A DNA stretch of 64,000 bases from Sipunculus nudus (GCA_026874595.1 CM049311.1:22624676-22688675), one strand, 5' to 3'; shown: positions 21,869 to 34,796, numbered from the stretch's first letter. A program made the numbers and translations. The notes: generated by a model from the letters alone, not told the origin.

Positions 21869-23438
21869 AGTTAAATCACAATTGAACACAATTGAGCAGA
21901 TTCGGACTTTATTTTTTTATACTAGTCTATAGTCATTTCCACGGGATGGGGGTCTATTGAATATTGATAATATATTCATAAACTGATAGATTAATTCCAA
22001 ATGGTATGCTGAAATGAAGGTATGTAATAAACTTGAAACCATACCTTGCAAAATATTAATGTATTTCAATAAAATCAACATATGAGTAAAAAGACTATTT
22101 TTTACAACATCTAAACCACATTCGTCAATGTCAAGTTTAATGGTCACATTCTACACTAGACATATACACTTCTGAGAGGTTAAGTGCTATAAATATCCAT
22201 AAAATGTAATTGTCAAAGTGAGCCTGCCGACCCACACAAAACGCCTTGTCACTTGGTTTTTGTTAGTAACATTTACATCTCACATTAGACCTTTGCTCCC
22301 TTATGAGCTTTAAGATAAAAAATCATCATATTTTTGTGTATGGGAAAAATCGCCAAATTCCAATGGCTACCTACTGCTGGAGCAGAGTATACTTTAATTA
22401 AATCGGCTCCACCACCCCAGTAATCCATGTTTTTCGCATGTATGCTTTTTGGCAAAACAAGGAACGCCAAAAATTGTTAATTGAAATAGTTAATAATTAA
22501 CTATTTTGGAAATAATAGCCCACCTAATGTCACTTTCCTGAAAACCATTCAAATATATTTTTATGAGAAACTAGTCAATTCTGTAGCGACATCTTACCAC
22601 CAATCTATAAAATTAGCAAGGCAGGGTACGGTGATAAAGGACCTTACGCACAAAATAGGTACCCATATTATCAAGAGCTTTACATAACTACAGCTATTAT
22701 TTCAATAATTATCAACGCAAAGCTAAGCGGCGGAGGTTATGATTTGGCAGCGTTTGTTTGTCTGTTTATCTGTTTATCTGTTTATCTGTTCGTACGATAA
22801 AACAAAACGTCGTCAACGGAGTTTAATGTAAATTTTCAGGATAGCTCGGCAATGATACAAGGAACAATTGATGGAATTGGAGGGGGATCCATGCTTTAAT
22901 AATCCTGCAATGCGCTCACGTGTTTTATCGGGGGTCTTTTGTGCACATATCTGTTTACACATAAAAAGTAGCAGGTGATGATATGGCCATATTTGGAGTG
23001 CTAGTCGTGACGTCAAAGAGGACAATTGACCTATTCATGAACTCTATATGATCTTTACTGCATATTCATTCAAGGAATAACCATCAGCACTGAACTAACG
23101 AGCAACCAATCAGGTCACCTTAAACATTGTAAAGCGTCAATCATCTGACAAAAAAAAACAAAATTTTGCATAATTTGACAGAGCTCTGTCAAACAGAACA
23201 CGGGTAGTCTGTACCAGTAGGCAGTACCCAGGTCGGCATGTTTTCCTGGATATTTTTTTTTATACAAATGAGACAGTATAAAAAAATTATAGGCCATATA
23301 GGCTTCAGGAGCCATTCCTCTGACTACCAAGTAAATAATAATGTCTTTCCTGGCATGTAATTCTTATAAGACAAATAAACCATAATATTGCAAAACAGTT
23401 CACAATAACTGCGCTATGAGGACAACGATACCAGTTGA

Positions 23439-23518
23439 TGACGTCAGTCAATACGACGTCATGCGGCATCAACCTTTGTGACGTCATTATTATATTATAA
23501 GCAGCTCTCGCTACCATG
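23439..23518 (+). promoter_or_regulatory. CRE cluster with TATA-like element, unit 2
   Basis: Same three CRE sites and TATAAG as in unit 1. The downstream ATG frame differs from unit 1 by a 1-nt loss (aaaatctctg for aaaaccttctg), so the ATG is not a conserved coding start even though the regulatory sites are. Confidence 0.45.
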
Positions 23519-23736
23519 GGCATGGAAAATCTCTGTGTAGGAGCATTTTCGGGGCTCATTGTAATAACTAGGTTAAAAGGGCGGAGCATTTGGACTCTGG
23601 TGGATAGAACAATTACATCACTCTACGTGAACGTGCCATTAAACTGAAAGGTGTCAGTAAATCAACATACAGCATGAGGGCCAAATTGAAAAAAATGGAC
23701 ACAGTATTAAACCCAAGATATGCCTATATGTATATA

Positions 23737-23740
<4 letters not shown>

Positions 23741-23788
<48 letters not shown>
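23741..23788. repeat. (TA)n microsatellite, unit 3
   Basis: Equivalent of 10161-10193 and 17145-17196. Confidence 0.95.
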
Positions 23789-23790
<2 letters not shown>

Positions 23791-25059
23791 AACAAGCATG
23801 TGTAAGGGAGAGATGTTCCATAAATATCTAAATGTATCATTCTAACAAATATATAGCGAGTGAAATATTATTAATGTAACAGTTTAATTTAACGAATTCG
23901 ATTTGAATTTTGGTTATATGATTTCAATCATGTTTGCAAATTCACGTCATCTATTTCAACGTATTCTATGACAAAGTGTCAAATCTCGACAAGTAGGCAA
24001 AGTATTGTCATGGTTTGTTGTGATGGTATCAGCTTCATGAATTAAATTTGATAGTTCCCTAGCTTGTTATTGGCGCGTTTTTCTTTACAAAACTTATGTA
24101 TGTAGGCATACATGTTACTTGTATTTACATCCTACTTAAGTATGTACCCTTACCAGGGTTTCAGTCTTGGTCCATATTCACCTGATTGTGTAATGTATTG
24201 GGAGTTTCAATATTACACTAGTCATATATATAAACAACAAATGTCATTAAAATAAAATATGATAATGAAAATAAGATATTTGAATATGCTTACAAACAAT
24301 AACAGGTTGAATAATTAATAAAGCCTGCTTTGTTTGAAAACATTTCATTGGATCACTGGTGGATAGATGTAAAAAAAAAATAATGATACATATACATTTT
24401 TGTATTTAGTCTAAATATACCTAAGAATGACGGGTTCTCAAGGCTGCACGAGCTCACTTCTAATGCCTATAGGACCCGATGCATAACGAACATGTTTTTA
24501 AATATAGACTATGACATAGACATATCTAGATTTCTTAAGGACCTCTTATTGGGAGCTTGACATTCAAAATCCATTTACTGTGAGGCAAGGTATATTAGTG
24601 AAGACAATACACAAAATATTATTAAATTATTCTACGGAAACGATGACCCTTTTTTAACGGATCTCCAACATTCCTAAAAGCAGGGCATATTTCTATCCTA
24701 ATTTTTTCCTGGTAACTGACAATTTAACGTATTTGAGTAATTTTTTTAACAGCTTGCATCAAGGTCCATTTATTTGGCCCCAAAATCTTTAAAGCAATTC
24801 TTGCTTTATGCATGGCCTCACGCTGGTTCTAGACAAAGATGACGTATTGTAAGATGATATCATAAAATGGAGTGCTGACGCAAGACACCAGCCATCAGTG
24901 CATATTAATTTCCCAACTTAAAATCCTACATATAAATATACATGCCGCTGAGTATGTTATGTTCTGTTATTTTCAAGGAGTAGACATGACAATAGCCTAG
25001 CCGATTTCCTGAGTGTTATTATGACGAGATATGACGAGACACGTGTAAGAAACACCTGT

Positions 25060-25135
25060 CAAATTTAAGATGCCCCTACACGTAGGCAACATTAACTGCA
25101 AAATGTTGCCTACGTGTAGGGGCATCTTAAATTTG
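25060..25135. other. Perfect 34-bp-arm hairpin, unit 3
   Basis: Identical to the hairpins in units 1 and 2. Confidence 0.9.
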
Positions 25136-26114
25136 TATTCCAATAAATACTCGTTCAATGTTTTTACAAATATATTTACAGGTGCTATGCTGTTCGGATA
25201 GGATTACACAAAATTTTCATGACATCGATTATGAAGATGCTATTTTTGTGTTAATTTAATAACACTATAGGCGATAAGGCCTCTTTAAATAGTCAAAGAA
25301 GATTTAGAAAATAAAATCTTAATCAGTGTTTGAACAGGCTTCCGAGACAGCTTTGAGACCTTAAAGGTAAATACAATAAATAATCCTGATGGCTTTCCAG
25401 ATGGGCTCCAGTTGAAAGAGTCTTGGCCTCCAACCTGGAGTATACTTCGAAAATACGAAAAAAAAGTAACAGCTAAGTGATAACTACCTAAGGTCATCAA
25501 ATGTTGATAAGTTAAACATGAAGTTAAGCTTATCGTCCGTCAGTTTCCGATTAACTGGCACAGATTCACTGATGAAGTCTTTACAGAATTTAACGGTGAG
25601 TGCTTGCAAGGCATAAATAAGTGCGAGTTTGATCAGGCCATAGAAATGATAGCGACATGGTCCCATAGAGGCAGAGAAGTAGCCGGAATAACTCTCTTGG
25701 GTTACTGTATATAAACTGCTGAATTATTTTACAAACATTGGCGGACTTTTTTCACAAAATTGAATATTATCTGGGCTGTTCAACTTATTAATTTGACTGG
25801 TATTAATGAAAGTGAAATAAAAAGAAAATAAAAATTTCTACCTTTTGTTTTATCATTTGTAATTACATGAACATGCAAAAGAATCCTCCATGGAGATATA
25901 TTAACATATGAATATACATATATAGGTTTTTATATATTAATGTTTTCATTAACAGTATTTTTTATCGTACTTTATGTAAATATTGACATTGTATATGAGA
26001 CTTGGGATTATTTCGTTGAATTATCCATATAACACAAACATGCACACTTACTGCTTATTAGAATCAGTAATCATCTGGTTGTTCAACCTAGCTAATGTTA
26101 TGCTTTATTTTCAG

Positions 26115-26352
26115 ATGTCAGAGGACGGTCATAACTGTAGACTATATAGAAAGGTTGACATCAAGAGAAGATTACTTGACACACCTGACGCACCGTGGAC
26201 TGTCTATGATTGGTTTAAGCCTGAGGACCGACGAGTACACGTGTTCATTAAAGCCAATAACATAATGAAAAGGCATGAAATTCAGGTGAAAATTTATAAT
26301 GACGAAGACAAGTGGACGGAGAGTGATAATAAGACATTTACGCCAATAACAG
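26115..26352 (+). CDS. Unit 3 exon: second FN3-like domain, second part
   Basis: 238 nt with the same splice sites and phases as units 1 and 2, intact, ending TFTPITG. Same protein as unit 2. Confidence 0.75.
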
Positions 26353-27010
26353 GTATTCCTATACATGTGTTAATGTAAAGCAAAATTATATAATAAAAAG
26401 ACATTATAATTGCACATTTCTTAAGCCCTAATATGGATTCTGGTCAAAGGAAAACGAAATACAGTCATTGGGAAATTAAACCATGCAGAAGGGCAAACCC
26501 AGGACATGCTCACAACCATATATGTGTGTGTGTGTGAGTGTGTTTGTTTGTTAGGGTGTGTGTGAGTGGGTGTGTCCTATATTGATCGCCTTGACCGTCT
26601 ACCAGTGACAATTTCTTTCGGGCACAGTATTTCAAACAGAATACCTTTCACTTTTCTCAAATATACAAAAATAAACGGTGCCGTAGGAGCTTCATTTCCG
26701 TCGAATTACAGGCTAGCCCAAAAATCAATATGGCCGATAGAGCATAAACGGTGATTTTCTTTTGCACGCAATATATCTAAGAATATGCATTTATTCTTTC
26801 CCAGATACACAGGGATGACTGGTGTACACACAGGCTCAAGTCCTGTATAATAACCGACCGGCTAAAAATCTAATTTGACCATCATAGCATATTTATGTGA
26901 TACCATACAATGGTTTTATTTATCTTTTTATAATAATTCACTGTTGAATTAAAATATTTTTATGGATATTATAAAAAGTAGATATATAATAAGATGAATC
27001 TTTTTGCAAG

Positions 27011-27195
27011 GGAGCCAAGATGAAAACATCAAAGCCGACGTGCCAGGTATAAATGGAGAATACGTAAGTGTAGGACTCTCTCCTGTCGAGAGTCACTCAT
27101 ATGTCAACGTGGAGGAAGACAAGTACGAAACACTGGACAAGCAGCAGATCACACACCCTTTGCCTAAGACGTACGCAAAGTTAGGGCGTCTGTAA
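27011..27195 (+). CDS. Unit 3 tail exon with intact ITAM-like motif
   Basis: Phase 1 start, TAA at 27193-27195. Reads GEYVSVGLSPVESHSYVNV and KYETLDKQQITHPLPKTYAK LGRL. It has the full tyrosine set, with YETL-x12-YAKL matching locus A spacing. Of the three units this is the only one with both Glu at Y+1 and the final Tyr, so it is the best candidate for a working tail. Confidence 0.7.
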
Positions 27196-28350
27196 GGCTA
27201 TATATGATAAACCAAAATCATTCTTATATGCAATACATATGTAATACACTGATATTTCAATATATTTACCAAAAAAAACTTTATTTTTGCGTAATTATAA
27301 TACTCAGAATATGTAGATAATAATACAAGGATTATCGGAACTTTTCTTATTCAAGGTTGTAGGTGTTCGTGTATCAGTTTGTTTGTTTTGGCATATAACC
27401 ACTCATCAGCTATACCACGCTATTATGATGTAAGGTAGTTTAAGAGATAGTAAAATCATAACGAGTCGAAAATGCAATCGTGTTTATCTATTGTATGTGT
27501 TACTAACCCAGCATTTTTATACTTTACTTATAAATATGATAATTTTACAATAATCAAAAAATGTGAATATTCAGATAAATACCCCGTTGTTTTACTTCTT
27601 TCTTTTCCATATTATCATGCAGCCACAAATTAAATAGCTGTGTGAGGGCTATGCACTAAAGGAAACAGGCGTGCTACCGTAGTAAATCAGCAACAGCATA
27701 TAATATAGAAACCCTAAAAGGACCCTAAAGATTATCTGTTATTTAACGATCAATATTGAACTGTCTGATTTCAGTAAAAACGGAATACTTGAGACAGGCC
27801 GAGTTTTTTTTTTCGGTGGCCCGTTTGTAAATATGTGTTAGCAAATATAAATAAATGCAATACAAATAAATCACGTTTTAGTTATATGTGTTTGGCAAGG
27901 TATTGCTGAATGTTTGTGTGGATCATACATATCATGCCACATCTATGAATAACCTGTATCAGGACGGCATCAGTACCAAGTGTAATCACAGTGTTTATAT
28001 ATACACAAATTTGCATGAACCAGATGATACATTCATGTACTTTGGGGAGAATTGTGTAGGTTATGTGTGTGGCCACGTATTGGTAAATCACTATTCTAAC
28101 CGTAAATATGTTCCTTGTGCACCAGTGCACATCTATAGCCTATGCCAAGAATAATTGGACAAGACCTGAACTTATTAAAAAAATCGAATTTTGTATAAAC
28201 TTTGTGTATTCTTGGTATTGTTAACTGACTAGGTAAATTATAAACATTTCTCACCGTGTGTCCTCCCTGTTCAAAACCGTATATACATAACGTGGAAAGT
28301 TTTGATAAGGTCTGTAAATTATGTTAAATGTGATTTGCGCTTTGCTAAAT

Positions 28351-28353
<3 letters not shown>

Positions 28354-28407
<54 letters not shown>
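28354..28407. repeat. (TA)n microsatellite, unit 3
   Basis: Equivalent of 15250-15300. Confidence 0.95.
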
Positions 28408-28410
<3 letters not shown>

Positions 28411-29976
28411 AGTTAAATCACAATTGAACACAATTGAGCAGATTCGGACTTTATTTTTTTATACTAGTCTATAGTCATTTCCACGGGATGGGGGTCTATT
28501 GAATATTGATAATATATTCATAAACTGATAGATTAATTCCAAATGGTATGCTGAAATGAAGGTATGTAATAAACTTGAAACCATACCTTGCAAAATATTA
28601 ATGTATTTCAATAAAATCAACATATGAGTAAAAAGACTATTTTTTACAACATCTAAACCACATTCGTCAATGTCAAGTTGAATGGTCACATTCTACACTA
28701 GACATATACACTTCTGAGAGGTTAAGTGCTATAAATATCCATAAAATGTAATTGTCAAAGTGAGCCTGCCGACCCACACAAAACGCCTTGTCACTTGGTT
28801 TTTGTTAGTAACATTTACATCTCACATTAGACCTTTGCTCCCTTATGAGCTTTAAGATAAAAAATCATCATATTTTTGTGTATGGGAAAAATCGCCAAAT
28901 TCCAATGGCTACCTACTGCTGGAGCAGAGTATAGTTTAATTAAATCGGCTCCACCACCCCAGTAATCCATGTTTTTCGCATGTATGCTTTTTGGCAAAAC
29001 AAGGAACGCCAAAAATTGTTAATTGAAATAGTTAATAATTAACTATTTTGGAAATAATAGCCCACCTAATGTCACTTTCCTGAAAACCATTCAAATATAT
29101 TTTATGAGAAACTAGTCAATTCTGTAGCGACATCTTACCACCAATCTATAAAATTAGCAAGGCAGGGTACGGTGATAAAGGACCTTACGCACAAAATAGG
29201 TACCCATATTATCAAGAGCTTTACATAACTACAGCTATTATTTCAATAATTATCAACGCAAAGCTAAGCGGCGGAGGTTATGATTTGGCAGCGTTTGTTT
29301 GTCTGTTTATCTGTTTATCTGTTTATCTGTTCGTACGATAAAACAAAACGTCGTCAACGGAGTTTAATGTAAATTTTCAGGATAGCTCGGCAATGATACA
29401 AGGAACAATTGATGGAATTGGAGGGGATCCATGCTTTAATAATCCTGCAATGCGCTCACGTGTTTTATCGGGGGTCTTTTGTGCACATATCTGTTTACAC
29501 ATAAAAAGTAGCAGGTGATGATATGGCCATATTTGGAGTGCTAGTCGTGACGTCAAAGAGGACAATTGACCTATTCATGAACTCTATATGATCTTTACTG
29601 CATATTCATTCAAGGAATAACCATCAGCATTGAACTAACGAGCAACCAATCAGGTCACCTTAAACATTGTAAAGCGTCAATCATCTGACAAAAAAAAACA
29701 AAATTTTGCATAATTTGACAGAGCTCTGTCAAACAGAACACGGGTAGTCTGTACCAGTAGGCAGTACCCAGGTCGGCATGTTTTCCTGGATATTTTTTTA
29801 TACAAATGAGACAGTATAAAAAAATTATAGGCCATATAGGCTTCAGGAGCCATTCCTCTGACTACCAAGTAAATAATAATGTCTTTCCTGGCATGTAATT
29901 CTAATAAGACAAATAAACCATAATATTGCAAAACAGTTCACAATAACTGCGCTATGGGGACAACGATACCAGTTGA

Positions 29977-30056
29977 TGACGTCAGTCAATACGACGTCAT
30001 GCGGCATCAACCTTTGTGACGTCATTATTATATTATAAGCAGCTCTCGCTACCATG
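29977..30056 (+). promoter_or_regulatory. CRE cluster with TATA-like element, unit 3
   Basis: Same three CRE sites and TATAAG. In this unit the cluster lies about 1.7 kb before the signal-peptide exon of locus E, so it is the one copy placed upstream of a recognisable first exon. Confidence 0.45.
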
Positions 30057-30220
30057 GGCATGGAAAACCTTCTGTGTAGGAGCATTTTCGGGGCTCATTG
30101 TAATAACTAGGTTAAAAGGGCGGAGCATTTGGACTCTGGTGGATAGAACAATTACATCACTCTACGTGAACGTGCCATTAAACTGAAAGGTGTCAGTAAA
30201 TCAACATACAGCATGAGGGC

Positions 30221-31737
30221 CACAATTTTTGTTCGTTGTTTTTATTTGTCTTGGACCTTGGTGTAATAAGAAAGTAAAAGACTTAAACTCCCCAAAACCC
30301 CCCACCCACGCAGGAGATTGGCCCAAACACCCAACTTTGGCAAGCAGGAGATACGTCTGTTGGAGTACGCTGTTTACCGTAGACTAAGAAATCCCTCTTT
30401 TCAACGTCACCTGTTGGTTGCACCTTGAAAAACGCACGTAGAATTAAAATCATTATATTTTCTTGCTGAGTATATACATTTATAATCATATTCATTAAAC
30501 TGTTTTGTCAGCATCAATTGACAATTAAAATAATCAATAAATGTGATCACATCTTGTTTTGTAACGAGACAGAAAGATGCATAAACTCAGCTTTTGACAA
30601 TGTTCGTGAGATTGATTCAGCCGGGCATAGAATTTACTATATAGACCATATATAAAAATAAGTGAACGGACATTTCATAATTTTAGTAAAACTTCTTAAA
30701 TTTTAATATAACGTGGCCACCTTATTTTTTTAATTTTCTGACAACTGGTAGTAGCAGGTATCAAGATCTGCCTTTAAAATTTAAAGGATTTGTTGTGCAT
30801 GATAATATAATTGATCAGCAAGATTCTAAGAATCAATTAAATATATATTCGCGGATTAGTCTGCATTTCTCGTACATTTAAATGATGCACCACAGTATGT
30901 CTGGTAATTTCATGAAAAATGGACTTCTTTTTGTGTTATGAATAAACGTTAGGCCTACACATGCATTTCTCCCCTAATGAGTATCCTCTTCACGTGCAGA
31001 CGTAGCATGGACTGTCAGATGTTCAAAATAATACAAAACATTGCTACGTTCAGGTTCTCACGCCTTCGCCAGTAATTTGAGGGAAGTTTCTTCAGTAGTA
31101 ACGTGTAGGATTCCTTATGTACGAAATGCGTGTTCAGAGATTTCATATAACCCACACGGTGGCATGCATTTTTTCTATGTGTTGCCCTTGGATACCATCC
31201 CGAAACTTTAAAAAATTGCTACTTGTAGCGATCGTTTTGCCGGATACGCATTTCTATTGCCGGATCGCACATGAGGCATCTCATCTTCTTTGTTTTTCAA
31301 TAGGTGTACCGATTTTATAAGCATCTTGCATTAACACCAGAACATACAATAATCTAATAAGAAAATGATTAGATTCTCATGAGATAGGTCTAACATTCAT
31401 TAGACTTTTAAGCATGTATTGGAGGTACACTTATTTAAAGATTATATCATAGACTCACAACACATTACCAAAACATACTCAAAGGGTACATATTGTGAAC
31501 ACGCTGTATAAAAAAAAGCAAAATACAGGAAAGAGGACACTGCAAGGCATACCTGGAAACATATACATCTACACACATGTCCTTTTATCATGTGATATAA
31601 AACATACAGCCAGTTCATTCAGGTGGAGCGGCGTTATGTTCATTATATCTTATATAGTGACACGCGGTATATAGTGTGCGATTACCACCAGGAAGAATCT
31701 TGGGTTTACATCTTCACCTGTGCCATGATACTCAAAC
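30221..31737. other. Intergenic, nothing coding recognised
   Basis: Single-copy sequence between the third unit and the first exon of locus E. Short open frames exist but have no supporting features. Confidence 0.5.
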
Positions 31738-31801
31738 ATGTCTTCACACAGAAATCTGGATACCTTACTCTGTGTGATAGTTCAGCTGCTGTTTTTAACG
31801 G
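31738..31801 (+). CDS. Locus E exon 1: signal peptide
   Basis: ATG 31738 reads MSSHRNLDTLLCVIVQLLFL TG, a hydrophobic leader ending at strong donor ACGG|gtaagt in phase 1. It matches the locus A leader in start, length and phase. A longer open frame at 31623-31805 is in a different frame and is not the gene. Confidence 0.75.
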
Positions 31802-31802
31802 G

Positions 31803-33279
31803 TAAGTAAAGCACACGTTGAGTGAGTAAAAGGTTATATTACATCTAACAAACTACAAAGCAAGTCAAGCTTATAGCACTACGCCAGGGTAACACAATGA
31901 TGTATTTACTCCCTAAATATGTAATCATAGCATGAACATTTCGAGTAACTTTTTCATTGTCTCTACGCTGATAGCAGGATATGAATTAAATAGTGTTCTA
32001 ATACATATGCGCTGATATATGATATCCCTCCGTAAAATATTATATTAAATGATACCTTTAATTTTATACTCTCCTAACGTTACCGTAGTTAGCCACTGGG
32101 TATATCTCTCCATGAATATATACTATCAGTTACTGTATTGACCATTGACTTTATATATGCTCTCGATTATGAAAGAAAGTGTTCTATAATCTTTACTTTC
32201 GCCCAAACTGCAAGAATCGCTACACACAAAGAACAAATGTCAATATACTATATGCTTTTCCTTGGTTACAAGATAATCCTTCTAAAACTATATTTCGCTT
32301 TAAATTATGCCATGACAACGTTGTTGCCATTTCTTATTTAAATTAGTACGTTTTCTGCAATAAAAGTGAAACTGCTTGATCATTTTATGCATAAGTTGTC
32401 ATAGCTTTTTTTTATATATATTTTGCAGATCTATATCGTAATTTCAGCAGTAATGAAATATATATAATATTTAATTTATGTTTGTCTTATATTACACAAG
32501 ACCCCCATGAAGTTATTTAGGCATGTCTTAATTTACCTGCCATAATCCCCAGTATACTTAAAAAAGTATTAGCCTTGATTTGTTATGTTGCATGTAAATT
32601 TAGATCCGCTATCACATGAACCATACAGTTAGACTTACTAGGATTAAAATTATAATATAAACTATAATACATAAGTCCAACCCTGTGTAATAATACGTGA
32701 AAATATATATATTTGATAATCACAAGAGCTGTAGTGAATACAAAAGTCCTTGCTTCACTTAAAACACTTCAATGACAATGCAATAAAAACAGCCGATGAT
32801 AGCAAGTTTACTGGCGTATGCTTGAACTGCAATCAGCTGATCCTTTCATCTCGGGTCTATTCGCCAAGCATTCATCATACTTTACTAATTAAACCACTCG
32901 ATCAAAAAAGGTTTCCCTGGAAAACTTGCAGACAAGACGTTATATGACTGCTGCTTGTCTATCTGCTATGCCATAGGCCAATGAGGAAGAAAAATATTTT
33001 AACATTTTCAATATATATGTAGCAGCAAGCATTTTACTAGATACAAAAAAAAATCACATTAAACGCATAAACTAAACACGGACAAGCTGCAGACAGTGTG
33101 ACAGTTTGTGGGGTAAAACGCTCGGCACATGGAAAGTGCTTCGCATTAGTTATTAAAGAACTATTTTTCCAATCCATGTAAACATCAAATTTATCACCAG
33201 AGCTTTAAAAAATATAAAATCACCTGTGCACGTAAAACTATTTACGTTGATTTAAACAAATAAACATTTGTATCTACAG
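31803..33279. other. Intron 1, nothing coding seen
   Basis: AT-rich intron ending at acceptor tatctacag. No recognisable elements. Confidence 0.5.
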
Positions 33280-33528
33280 GGACGACCTGTATAGAAAATG
33301 TTGCACTACATAGGGCAGCTCAGCAGAAAAATACCGGGTTCCAGGAGGATCTACATTACTACAACTCCGCCTGGTTCGCTGTTGACGGTAAAGGTCGTGA
33401 TAACACTAAACCAGAAGAAGGATGTGCTTCTACTGCTGACGGGACAGACAAGGACGCCTGGTGGATGGTGAACCTGCAGAGACTCTATGCCATCGTCAAT
33501 ATTACAGTTCTTGGAAGGGAGTATGGTT
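33280..33528 (+). CDS. Locus E exon 2: F5/8C (fucolectin-type) domain, first half
   Basis: Phase 1 both ends (donor GGTT|gtaagt). Reads CIENVALHRAAQQKNTGFQE, SAWFAVDGKGRDNT, CASTADGTDKDAWWMVNLQR and LYAIVNITVLGREYG. The NVALxxxAxQ start, AVDG, WWxVxL and ITVLGR motifs are those of fucolectin/tachylectin-4 type F5/8C domains, which bind glycans in many invertebrate immune lectins. Continues in exon 3. Confidence 0.9.
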
Positions 33529-34553
33529 GTAAGTATATATTGGCCAAACTATTCTAAATCGTTTTAAAATAAATATTCCAAATATTCCCAGATAAACCAT
33601 CCGAAGATTAATACGTTTTAGGTTTATACAGTAAATATACAAGAGTACGTACTATACCGTTTTATTGTAAGACTCAAGTGGTTTAATTGATACAAAAATA
33701 AATTGTTAAAAGTATGTGTTCATCCGAAGACCTGTAGAGTATTATAATATTTTAGCCATTTTCTTAATCATATTGATGCCATACTGTTTTCATTGCCCGA
33801 CGCTGACTCGGATTATTATTTTATAATGATGATATTTATCTATAAGATAAAAGGCGACAAAATATTTAACCTTTTTTATAAGTATAGGAAATTGGGGTAG
33901 GATTAAAATTTTCTTACTTACTAAATGGGTGCAATTGAATATCTCTAAAAGCCAGAGAGTATGACTTCGTGAAAAAATACAATTCTAACAACAACGCACC
34001 CTATGACGATTTTTACTCATTTTTATCAATTTAAATTAAGTTTTTAAAAATTTTGCTCACCACCTGTTTAGTAATATAATATAACTCAAGACGACATTGT
34101 GAAATGAATGGTTTACTAAGCTCTTTTTGGCTCTAGCCATTATGATAGATGTTTTTAACCACCCATTGCATGATTGGCAGTGTATGTCAGTTATGTTTTT
34201 AATCCGCAGAAAATCAAAATTATATGTTACATTGCTTGTTTTTGACTGAATGGATAGGCTATTTTAGCTCCAACATATTAAGGCAGACTTGTGTGGAAAT
34301 ACTTTGAATAAACTTCAGCTTTCTGGCTCTTTCAAAATTAACTATATCCCAAAGAAACGTTTAGAATCAGAAATTGTTTTTGAAAGTCGCCCAAATGAAG
34401 CCCAATTGGAAAATAAATAAGCTGCTTGGCTTTATCAGTAATAGCAATGAACATCGATTCACGTCTAAATAAGAGTCTGTATTTATGTCGAAGGATGACG
34501 AATGAAATACATTTTTTTATTTGATCAAAATCGTGATCACAACCACTGAACAG
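33529..34553. other. Intron, nothing coding seen
   Basis: AT-rich intron between the two halves of the F5/8C domain. No recognisable elements. Confidence 0.5.
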
Positions 34554-34796
34554 ATGAGCGATTGAGAGATTTCTACATCCGTGTGGGCAACAGTAGCGAT
34601 ATATCTCAGCATGTGTTCTGTGCATACAAGTCAGGCTGGGTACAACTACGTGCCAGGGAGACATTCAGATGTAACAACACGCTGGTCGGCAGCTGGGTTA
34701 GTATACAGAGGACTAACGATAAAGGATCTAATGATCAAGAAGGTCATGGATGGCTACAGCTGTGCGAGGTTCAAGTGTACGGCTATGAGAAAAGAA
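34554..34796 (+). CDS. Locus E exon 3: F5/8C domain, second half
   Basis: Acceptor aacag|AT restores YERLRDFYIRVGN across the splice, then SGWVQLRARETFRCNN, GSWVSIQRTN and WLQLCEVQVYGYEKR. ERLxxFxIRVG, VSIQRT and LCEVxVYG are strong family signatures. Donor AGAA|gtaggt in phase 1 leads to the EGF exon. The two halves together make about 160 residues, a normal domain length. The classical fucose-binding His/Arg triad is not clearly recognisable, so ligand specificity is open. Confidence 0.9.

Larger units (their letters stand above)
17085..23681 (+). repeat. Tandem segmental duplication, unit 2 of 3
   Basis: Same boundaries as unit 1. Shares with unit 3 the loss of the 429-bp block and several substitutions (for example GEYVSV in the tail, DAPW in the FN3 exon), making units 2 and 3 sisters. 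It keeps the 44-bp stretch at about 19067-19110 that unit 3 has lost. Confidence 0.95.
23682..30220 (+). repeat. Tandem segmental duplication, unit 3 of 3
   Basis: Ends at gcatgagggcca, after which sequence continues as caatttttgttcg, unique to this place. The right-hand single-copy flank therefore begins at about 30221. Relative to unit 2 it lacks 44 bp after about 25650 (agaaatgat|agcgacatgg) and has small indels. Confidence 0.95.

Noticed and set aside
31623-31805. 60-codon open frame over the locus E first exon
   Set aside because: The signal peptide is in another frame (ATG 31738), supported by the strong donor, matching phase and similarity to the locus A leader.
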